From the NCBI RefSeq assembly GCF_014202225.1, contig NZ_JACHGE010000003.1, positions 383,233-447,232 of the forward strand: a stretch of DNA of 64,000 bases. The letters are read 5' to 3'. This stretch comes from Algibacter amylolyticus (lineage in GTDB: Bacteria; Bacteroidota; Bacteroidia; Flavobacteriales; Flavobacteriaceae). A program made the translations under genes and the position numbers. How positions within the stretch are numbered: the stretch's first letter is position 1; each line of letters starts with the position of its first letter. Below are positions 57,741 to 64,000 of the stretch, one piece after another. Under the pieces are notes generated by a model. The model saw only the letters and a list, made by a program, of their open reading frames with translations, was not told where the DNA came from and did no database searches.

Positions 57741-59807
57741 TTAGTTTTCTAATTTATTAAGGTAATAGTCATAGATAGCAAATTGAGATCTTACTTTTGG
57801 CTTATCGTTTACAAGATATTGATTTTCTTGAGAATCATTCAAAACTCTAGCTTTAACATTATCATTCCAACTAATATTAAAGGTATCTATAATTTCTTTT
57901 TTAATATCTTCATCATAAATAGGACAACTTACTTCTACTCTATTTTCAATATTTCTAGTCATCCAATCTGCCGAAGAAATATATAGTTTTGCATCGCCAT
58001 TGTTTCCAAATATATAAACTCTAGAATGCTCTAAAAACTTATCGACCACACTAATAATTTCAATATTTTCACTCATGCCTTTTATACCAGGAATTAAGCA
58101 ACAAATACCTCTAACTATCATTTGTATTTTTACTCCGGCTCTGCTAGCTTCATACAATTTATCAATCATTGGATAACTTGAAATGCTATTCATTTTTAAT
58201 CTGATTAGCCCTTCTCTACCTTCCTTTACATTTTCAATTTCATTATCAATCAATTTAAAAACGCTACTTTTTGTAAAATGAGGCGATACCAATAAATGTT
58301 TATACCTATAAACCCTATAGTTGGTTTCAAAAAAGCTAAAAATCTGATTTACATCCCTTAAAATCTTTTTATTAGCAGTAAAAAGCGTATAATCCGTATA
58401 AATTTTTGCTGTAGATTCGTTAAAATTCCCAGTACTTATAAACCCGTATCGTTTTAGTTTTTTGCCTTCTTCTCGCTCTAAAACACACATTTTACTATGC
58501 ACTTTAAGACCTGTTACACCAAATATTAAATTGATGCCTTCTTCCTTCATTTGTTGGGCATAATCAATATTAGCTTGCTCATCGAACCTTGCGCGAAGCT
58601 CTATTGATACGGTAACAGCTTTACCATTAACTGCAGCGTTAATTAAAGAACTTGCTACATGTGATATTTCTGCAAGACGGTAAATTGTTATTTTAATTGT
58701 TTTAACCTTTGGATCTAAGGCCGCTTCTCTTAAAAATTTAACAATGTAAGAGAATGTTTGATATGGCGCATGTACCAAATAATCTTTTTTACTAATGGCA
58801 TTAAATATACTGTCTTGCATACTTAATCCTTTAACTGGTAGTGCCTCAATTTTATCATATAAAAGATCTGTTCTTCCTAAACTTGGGAATCCCATATAAT
58901 CTCTTTTATTATGGTAGCGTCCACCTGGGATAATACTATCAGTATCATCAATCCCCATTTTAGACATAAAATAGCGAAGCGTTTCTTTATGAATAGTTTT
59001 ATCGTAAACAAACCTTACAGCTTCACCTATTTTTCTATGTTTTACACTATCCGATATTTTTTCGATAAAACTTTTACTTAAATCACTTTCAAAATCTAGC
59101 TCTGCATCTCTAGTAATCTTGATCATGTGAGCAGAAATAGCCTTGTATTCAAAGATATTAAAGATATCTCCCAAACAATAGCGCAATACATCATCAACCA
59201 TAATAATGTAGTTCTTATCTCCCTTCTTTGGCAATTCCACAAAACGATCAACCGATTTAGGAATTTCTATTAAAGCAAATTGCTTTGTATCGCCAGACAT
59301 TAGCATGCGTACTGCTAAATAAGCAGCAGTATCCTTTAAATTTGGTAGTACAACCGAATCATTGAGTATAATGGTAACTAAAGCTGGACTAACCGTTTTA
59401 AGAAAATATTGTTTTATAAACTCACTTTGTGCTTCATCAATTTGAGTTTCATTTATAATATAAATATTTTCTTCCTTTAACTTTTTATCTATATTACGCA
59501 GTATTTTAACACTTTCACTTTGTTGCTTAATAACAATTTGAGTAATTATTTCCAGCAATTCTTTTGCTTTAATACCACCAAGTTCACTTTTTCCGCCTTT
59601 ACCAGCTTCTACAATACGTTTTACAGTAGCATATCTTACTTTAAAAAACTCATCTAAATTATTGGAAAATATACCTAAAAAACGCAATCTTTCTATTAAA
59701 GGAACCGACTCATCTTCAGCTTCTTGCAATACTCTTGCGTTAAATTGCAACCAGCTTATTTCTCTATTTACATAACTGTTATTTGTTGAGATTTCAGGTT
59801 TAGTCAT
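57741..59807 (-). CDS. ppk1: Polyphosphate kinase 1
   Basis: 688-residue enzyme that reversibly polymerises the ATP gamma-phosphate into polyphosphate; membrane-associated or cytosolic. 'NREISWLQFNARVLQEAED' starts the N domain; 'AARYLAVRM'-like strands follow; two phospholipase-D-like domains contain the phospho-accepting His437 ('GLKVHSKMCVLER') and a second site near 'GDAKLYISSADWMTRN' (~590). The length equals E. coli Ppk (688). It is followed by ppx after one base. A promoter-like box lies 30 bases upstream. Confidence 0.95.
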   Translation of the reverse strand: MTKPEISTNNSYVNREISWLQFNARVLQEAEDESVPLIERLRFLGIFSNNLDEFFKVRYATVKRIVEAGKGGKSELGGIKAKELLEIITQIVIKQQSESVKILRNIDKKLKEENIYIINETQIDEAQSEFIKQYFLKTVSPALVTIILNDSVVLPNLKDTAAYLAVRMLMSGDTKQFALIEIPKSVDRFVELPKKGDKNYIIMVDDVLRYCLGDIFNIFEYKAISAHMIKITRDAELDFESDLSKSFIEKISDSVKHRKIGEAVRFVYDKTIHKETLRYFMSKMGIDDTDSIIPGGRYHNKRDYMGFPSLGRTDLLYDKIEALPVKGLSMQDSIFNAISKKDYLVHAPYQTFSYIVKFLREAALDPKVKTIKITIYRLAEISHVASSLINAAVNGKAVTVSIELRARFDEQANIDYAQQMKEEGINLIFGVTGLKVHSKMCVLEREEGKKLKRYGFISTGNFNESTAKIYTDYTLFTANKKILRDVNQIFSFFETNYRVYRYKHLLVSPHFTKSSVFKLIDNEIENVKEGREGLIRLKMNSISSYPMIDKLYEASRAGVKIQMIVRGICCLIPGIKGMSENIEIISVVDKFLEHSRVYIFGNNGDAKLYISSADWMTRNIENRVEVSCPIYDEDIKKEIIDTFNISWNDNVKARVLNDSQENQYLVNDKPKVRSQFAIYDYYLNKLEN

Positions 59808-59837
59808 TAACTATAATTTAATTTTTAATATGAAAAA

Positions 59838-59845
59838 CAAATATA
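59838..59845 (-). promoter_or_regulatory. Putative -7 box for ppk1-ppx
   Basis: The minus strand reads TATATTTG, matching TAnnTTTG, 30 bases before the ppk1 ATG at 59807. Confidence 0.42.
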
Positions 59846-59946
59846 TTCTATTTAGAACAAATTATTGATATTTTCTTAAGAAGGAATAATTAAATTTTAA
59901 ACATTTTAATGTTAAATTATTGCTATAAATGTAAATATAGAATGGG

Positions 59947-60432
59947 CTACTTTAAATCGCGAGGAAATATCGTTTTTAAAGTTTTTCCAGGTTTTAAAGC
60001 ACTCCATTTTTCGATATCAAACTCAATTATAACCACACCAGATGTAGGAACATTATCTATGTGCTTTGTACCAAAAGTATTAACAAATGCAGTTATGGCA
60101 TGATTATGACCAAATACCATTAAATTATTAACCGAATCATGCACATCTTTTACAATACGAACTAGATTTTCTCCTGAAAAATCATATAAATTTGGATTGA
60201 ATTTTACCAAATTTTCCTCTATACCTAAGGCAGAAATAAAGATTTCTGCTGTTAACTTGGTACGTTGTGCATCGCTACAAAGAACTAAATCTATGGTTTT
60301 CAAGGCATAACATAATTTTTTAGAAACTAAATTAGCATCTGTTACACCTCTAGATTTTAAAGGCCTTTCATGGTCATTTAAATTAAACTCCCATGAGGAT
60401 TTAGCATGTCTTATTAAAATTAATTTTTTCAA
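59947..60432 (-). CDS. SixA-like histidine phosphatase
   Basis: 161-residue branch-2 histidine phosphatase family member. The catalytic RHG-like motif is 'LILIRHAKSSWEFN' with His9 (phosphorylated in the mechanism), and 'VFGHNHAITAFVNTFG' holds the second catalytic His. It is comparable to E. coli SixA, which removes phosphate from histidine phosphoproteins such as the ArcB/PTS His. The coding frame starts with TTG (60430-60432, complement CAA): MKKLILIRHAK is the normal family start and no ATG fits, so I accept the TTG. It lies 139 bp upstream of ppk1 on the same strand; a functional link with polyphosphate is possible but not shown. Confidence 0.87.
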   Translation of the reverse strand: MKKLILIRHAKSSWEFNLNDHERPLKSRGVTDANLVSKKLCYALKTIDLVLCSDAQRTKLTAEIFISALGIEENLVKFNPNLYDFSGENLVRIVKDVHDSVNNLMVFGHNHAITAFVNTFGTKHIDNVPTSGVVIIEFDIEKWSALKPGKTLKTIFPRDLK

Positions 60433-60891
60433 AATACTCGATTAAATGCTGAATTTTACCGATAAAAAGTTGTTTTTCTCGATAAAAATCAATTTATTTG
60501 TTCTTTAAAATGATAAATAAATATATGCCAAAAAACTTTAACAGTTAAAAAGGACGTACTTATTTTATAACATTATTTTTTTTTTGGCACTTAATTTATG
60601 ATCAGAGAAACTAATGATCAATAAACAATTGATTTACAGTTGGTTATATGTGTGACTAATTTCCATTACTGGGGTCACAATACTATATTTGATTATGTAA
60701 GTAGTAAATGAGTGTGTTTAAGTGGCTATAAAGAGAAATATTGTTTTATATTTGTGGACAAAATCTCACATGCCTGAAGCATGAAATATTACCAACAAAT
60801 TGCTATTAACAAAAAATCTCTATTCTCGACAAAATATAAATAATTTAAGATCACATGGTGTGCTATCACCTTCACCAAAAAAAAATAATCT
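60433..60891. other. 459-bp divergent intergenic region
   Basis: Separates the sixA-like gene (minus) from the 60892 secreted-protein gene (plus). There is no reading frame or RNA I can support. It has two TAnnTTTG boxes on the plus strand, TATATTTG at 60684-60691 and TATATTTG at 60747-60754, and a small hairpin GGTG-TGCTAT-CACC at 60857-60870 just before the start codon. The rest is AT-rich without repeats. Confidence 0.45.
60747..60754 (+). promoter_or_regulatory. Putative -7 box (proximal) for the 60892 gene
   Basis: TATATTTG, 137 bases before the ATG at 60892; a second identical box at 60684-60691 would give a longer leader. Either may drive the secreted protein and the adhesin. Confidence 0.4.
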
Positions 60892-61467
60892 ATGAAAGTA
60901 TTTTACGTTTTAGTATTAACTATGTTTATTGGAGGTACTACGCTACAAAAAAACGGCTCCACGATAAACACTAAAAACTGTAGCGCAACATTAACGGTGC
61001 ACAAACACAGAAGTTTTAAATCGGCAACCGAAAACGGCGCTGAGTTTATTTTAACAGGAGCGAGCATGTTATCCGCTCTGCAGGACGTTCAATTAACTAT
61101 TATTGAAAAAAGTGATAAGCCAAATACAGAAAAAATTCACTTTTATATTTTACAAGTCGCAAACAATACATCTGACTCAATTACCTTTACTTTAACTAGT
61201 GAAAATATAGATTGTAACGAGGAAAGTTTTGAGTTGCAGACAGATTTTAATTTTGAATTTTATAACCTAAATCAAACCGAACAAATTAGTGAGGTTACAG
61301 TTGCCAATAATAGCGCTGTTAAATTTTACATGAAGAAAATCACTCCAGAAAGCGCACAAAAATCTGCTTGGAATTGCGCACGTATTGAAGCTTCTAATGC
61401 GGAAGGAAATTATACATCATCAATAACAATGAAATCTTTAGTACAAGACCCAACAAAGGTTAATTAA
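60892..61467 (+). CDS. Hypothetical (probably secreted) protein
   Basis: 191 residues, not recognised. The N-terminus 'MKVFYVLVLTMFIGGTTLQK' is hydrophobic and resembles a signal sequence or anchor, but without a clean cleavage site. The body is beta-rich and polar ('CSATLTVHKHRSFKSATENGAEFILTGASM', 'KIHFYILQVANNTSDSITFTLTSENIDC'). The Cys-containing ends (C29, C113-like) could form a disulfide. It lies 39 bp upstream of the SprB-like adhesin gene on the same strand, so it is likely co-expressed with it and may be an envelope or accessory factor (inference). Confidence 0.65.
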   Translation: MKVFYVLVLTMFIGGTTLQKNGSTINTKNCSATLTVHKHRSFKSATENGAEFILTGASMLSALQDVQLTIIEKSDKPNTEKIHFYILQVANNTSDSITFTLTSENIDCNEESFELQTDFNFEFYNLNQTEQISEVTVANNSAVKFYMKKITPESAQKSAWNCARIEASNAEGNYTSSITMKSLVQDPTKVN

Positions 61468-61506
61468 ATACATGTGCGATTACGAGTTATTCAAAAAAAT
61501 GGATTT

Positions 61507-64000
61507 ATGAGAAATATTACTATTTTTAGTATTAAAAAATTGGCCGTAGTTGTATTTATTTTTTTAAGTGCAACTGCTGTTTTTTCACAAGTACAACAAC
61601 AATTTAGCCCTAGATTTAATCAAGTTGTAAGGGGAGATTTTGGTATGGTAGCAAATAACGTACTATCTAGAACATCAACAGGTAATTACAACGGAAACAA
61701 CGATAATCACGATTACACAGATAATGTTTATGTAGATATTGATAACGATAATAGTACATTTAACTCTAGTAGTGCTAATTTTACTAACCCAAAACCTAGT
61801 GCTACTTGTTTATCTGTTATTAAAGCTTATTTATATTGGGCCGCCGCCGATAGAGAACCCTCTACAAATGGAGATAATGAGCCTAACTGGAATTATAATG
61901 ATGTGAAATTAATGACTCCAGGTCAGTCGAATTATACAACCATAACTGCAGATGAAGTAATTTATAGAGGTCGTAATTTCCATTTTTCGAATGATCCATA
62001 TATATGTGTCAAAGATATAACCAATTTAGTTCAAAACCTTTCAACACCCTTTGGCAAGTATCAAGTCGCAAATGTTGAAGCTAAAACCGGCGAGCTAATT
62101 GCACATGGTAATATTAATGCGGGGACTTCTGGTGGTTGGCAAATTGTTTTTGTTTATGAAAGTCCAGATTTAGTACAGAAAAACATTACTGTATTTGATG
62201 GTTATGCACATATTACGAGTTCTCAAAACAATTTTAATATAAATTTTAATGGATTTCAAACTATTTCTAATGGTCCTGTACAATCAAATGTATTAATTGG
62301 AGGGTTAGAAGGCGATAGAGACTTAAGTGGTGACCGTTTACAAATCAGAAATACATCAAACAATTTTGTTGATATTGATGCTCCGCAGCGAGATACTAAC
62401 AACTTTTTTAATAGTAGAATTACTGTAGGTAACAACAATTTTATTGATAGAAACCCATCTAGTACAAATACATTAGGTTTTGACGCTGCATTATTTAGTT
62501 TAGATAATAGCGGTAATAGATTAATAGCAAATAATCAGACATCTGCAACTTTCAGAATGACTTCTGACCAAGAGGTTTATGGATTATATTTATTAGGTTT
62601 AGCAATAGAAGTTTATAAACCAGATGTTAGCCCAATGGTTTTAACTACGACTTCTAGTACGTCTAATTTTGATCCAGAAGATAGTATTAATTTTAATTTT
62701 AACATTCAAAATACTGGCAATGATAATGTTAAAAACTTTATTTTAACAACTCCTGTTGCTCCACAAGTAGAAAACATAAGAGTTAATAATTTACCTGATG
62801 GAGTAACGTACACATTCAATTCCAACATACTAACCTTCCAAATTGAAGATGGACTTCTTGATGCATTGGGAAATGGTAATGGTAATGGTAATATATTAAA
62901 TCTTGATTTCGACTTTATTTTAAAAGATGAATGCTTTTTTTTAGAAGAATCTTGTGATTTAGATTTTAATTTACAATTCACAGCATCTTACACTGGTGCA
63001 ATTAACCCAGAAGAACAAACAACCATTAGTTCTACGGCTGTTGATGAGTGTAATGTAGAAAATTTAGAACCCTTCGTAGTAAATATAAACCAACCTAGTG
63101 CGAGTTGGGTTAGTCAAGTTGGAGAATTAGATAGGACTATTGAATGTAATAATTCAGCAGAATTAGAGAATGTTCAAGCATTACTGCCCGAGGTATCATG
63201 TGACAATTTAACCCCAATTAAAACTGCTGGATCTTTTGTTTCTGATGGAACCTGCCGAAATAATGGAACTTATACAAATACTTTTAATTTTATAGATGAA
63301 TGTGGTGCTACAATAGCTAATTATATACAAGTTATTACTGTTGAAGACACTACTGGTCCAGAATTCACAAATCCGTTACCGGAAAACATAACTGTAGAAT
63401 GTAGCAATGTACCAGAACCTGCCAATCTTCAAGCAACAGATAATTGCGGAACCGCAGATGTTACTTTTACTGAAACAAAAGAGGATGGGTCTTGTCCTGG
63501 AAATTATACACTAACAAGAACGTGGGTTGCTACAGACCAATGTGACCTAACAGTATCACACACACAAACTATAACAGTTGAAGATAAAACGGCGCCTGTA
63601 TTTGTAGAAAATTTACCAACAAATGAAACAGTTAACATAAATAATATTCCTACTGCTCCTACGCTAACGGCTACTGATGCTTGTGGTACTGCTGAAGTTG
63701 TTTTTGAAGAAGAAGAAACTGGTGATATATGTACAGGAAGTTATACTATAGAAAGAACTTGGACCGCAACCGATGAATGTGACTTAACCAATGTCCATAC
63801 GCAAACAATTACGGTAAATCAACCAACTTTAGAGGCATCAATCGATACGATAACCAATGTATTATGTAACAGCGAAGCCACTGGTGGTATTGATATTACG
63901 GTTACTGGTGGTACAGAACCATATCAATTTATTTGGAATGATGCTAATAACTCAACCTCAGAAAATTTATCTAACGTCATCGCCGGCGCTTATAATGTAA
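61507..64000 (+). CDS. SprB-like gliding/T9SS adhesin, 5' part (3' end outside window)
   Basis: An uninterrupted plus-strand frame from ATG 61507 to the window edge, 831 codons. A signal peptide (MRNITIFSIKKLAVVVFIFL... ending TAVFSQ) leads to an N-terminal domain (~40-370) with 'CLSVIKAYLYWAAAD', 'VIYRGRNFHFSNDPYICVKDIT' and 'GGWQIVFVYESPD'. A region similar to DUF11 (~380-520) precedes HYR-like repeats (~540-775, each with 'ATDxCG' and 'WxATDxC'). A SprB repeat begins at ~785 ('LCNSEATGGIDITVTGGTEPY'). SprB adhesins are moved on the cell surface by the gliding motor. An in-frame 6-bp repeat (GGTAAT) lies at 62869-62892. The sorting domain is outside the window. Confidence 0.9.
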   Translation, partial: MRNITIFSIKKLAVVVFIFLSATAVFSQVQQQFSPRFNQVVRGDFGMVANNVLSRTSTGNYNGNNDNHDYTDNVYVDIDNDNSTFNSSSANFTNPKPSATCLSVIKAYLYWAAADREPSTNGDNEPNWNYNDVKLMTPGQSNYTTITADEVIYRGRNFHFSNDPYICVKDITNLVQNLSTPFGKYQVANVEAKTGELIAHGNINAGTSGGWQIVFVYESPDLVQKNITVFDGYAHITSSQNNFNINFNGFQTISNGPVQSNVLIGGLEGDRDLSGDRLQIRNTSNNFVDIDAPQRDTNNFFNSRITVGNNNFIDRNPSSTNTLGFDAALFSLDNSGNRLIANNQTSATFRMTSDQEVYGLYLLGLAIEVYKPDVSPMVLTTTSSTSNFDPEDSINFNFNIQNTGNDNVKNFILTTPVAPQVENIRVNNLPDGVTYTFNSNILTFQIEDGLLDALGNGNGNGNILNLDFDFILKDECFFLEESCDLDFNLQFTASYTGAINPEEQTTISSTAVDECNVENLEPFVVNINQPSASWVSQVGELDRTIECNNSAELENVQALLPEVSCDNLTPIKTAGSFVSDGTCRNNGTYTNTFNFIDECGATIANYIQVITVEDTTGPEFTNPLPENITVECSNVPEPANLQATDNCGTADVTFTETKEDGSCPGNYTLTRTWVATDQCDLTVSHTQTITVEDKTAPVFVENLPTNETVNINNIPTAPTLTATDACGTAEVVFEEEETGDICTGSYTIERTWTATDECDLTNVHTQTITVNQPTLEASIDTITNVLCNSEATGGIDITVTGGTEPYQFIWNDANNSTSENLSNVIAGAYNV

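Noticed and set aside
1..64000. CRISPR arrays, tRNA or rRNA genes, transposases, prophage
   Set aside because: I looked for regularly spaced repeats, cloverleaf cores and transposase or integrase motifs and found none I could support.

Overview
The window looks like chromosomal DNA of a marine-type member of the Flavobacteriaceae (Bacteroidota). The evidence is low GC content (roughly one third by eye), promoters of the form TAnnTTTG instead of sigma70 boxes, almost no Shine-Dalgarno sequences, and family-typical genes: large secreted proteins of the gliding/type IX secretion kind at both ends, a fused alpha/beta 2-oxoacid dehydrogenase E1, a DnaX without the zinc module, DUF3822 next to rsmD, and RLAN-type RimK. 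I found no prophage, insertion sequence, CRISPR array, tRNA or rRNA operon. The one structural RNA gene I can support is rnpB.

Layout. 1-4.7 kb: the 5' part of a large surface protein, a membrane histidine kinase and an SSL2-type helicase, all on the minus strand. 5-10 kb: an aldo/keto reductase, a secreted hypothetical, a solitary ExbD, a 3D-domain lipoprotein and the fused E1. 10.1-15.7 kb: a plus-strand run with an Fe(II)/2OG oxygenase, a SUI1-type factor, DUF1835, a nucleoside phosphorylase, a cytoplasmic substrate-binding-fold protein and a TlpA-like thioredoxin lipoprotein. It ends at a strong bidirectional terminator shared with the NAD(P)HX repair enzyme Nnr. 17.5-22.6 kb: the threonine operon thrA-thrB-thrC, preceded by a previously unlabelled 35-residue Thr-rich leader peptide. 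23.3-26.3 kb: an AraC regulator divergent from an aldehyde dehydrogenase and DUF779. 26.4-28.4 kb: an unusual 690-residue PLP fold-type-I protein. 28.8-34 kb: small membrane protein, gcvT, glsA, an RmlD-like reductase, pterin dehydratase, YebC and a Gfo/Idh oxidoreductase.

34.2-37.6 kb holds an amidoligase cassette (RLAN-RimK ATP-grasp, GCS2-type ligase, N-formylglutamate amidohydrolase-like) likely to make a small peptide-like metabolite, with a convergent NYN-LOTUS gene overlapping its end. 38.5-41 kb is a large zinc metalloprotease. 41.3-45 kb is a minus-strand operon, kdsB - HAD - CAT-like acyltransferase - KdnB-like dehydrogenase - PlsC-like acyltransferase, which points to modified Kdo (possibly 8-amino-Kdo) and lipid A/LPS assembly. 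45-51 kb: DUF4126, RecD-like helicase, DUF3822-rsmD and two secreted proteins. 51.1-51.4 kb: rnpB. 51.8-56.7 kb: a solitary methyltransferase, dnaX, a lipoprotein, MiaE-like hydroxylase and a beta-barrel protein. 56.8-60.4 kb: polyphosphate genes ppx, ppk1 and a SixA-like phosphatase. 60.9-64 kb: a secreted protein and the start of a SprB-type adhesin.

The most notable non-coding signals are: (i) two ~100-nt structured intergenic elements at 45.81 kb and 51.45 kb that share motifs and show compensatory base changes in a long-range stem; (ii) the thr leader peptide; (iii) a short REP-like word TTCCGCGAAAGCG, found twice between genes and once inside the dnaX coding sequence, related to a palindrome upstream of thrB.
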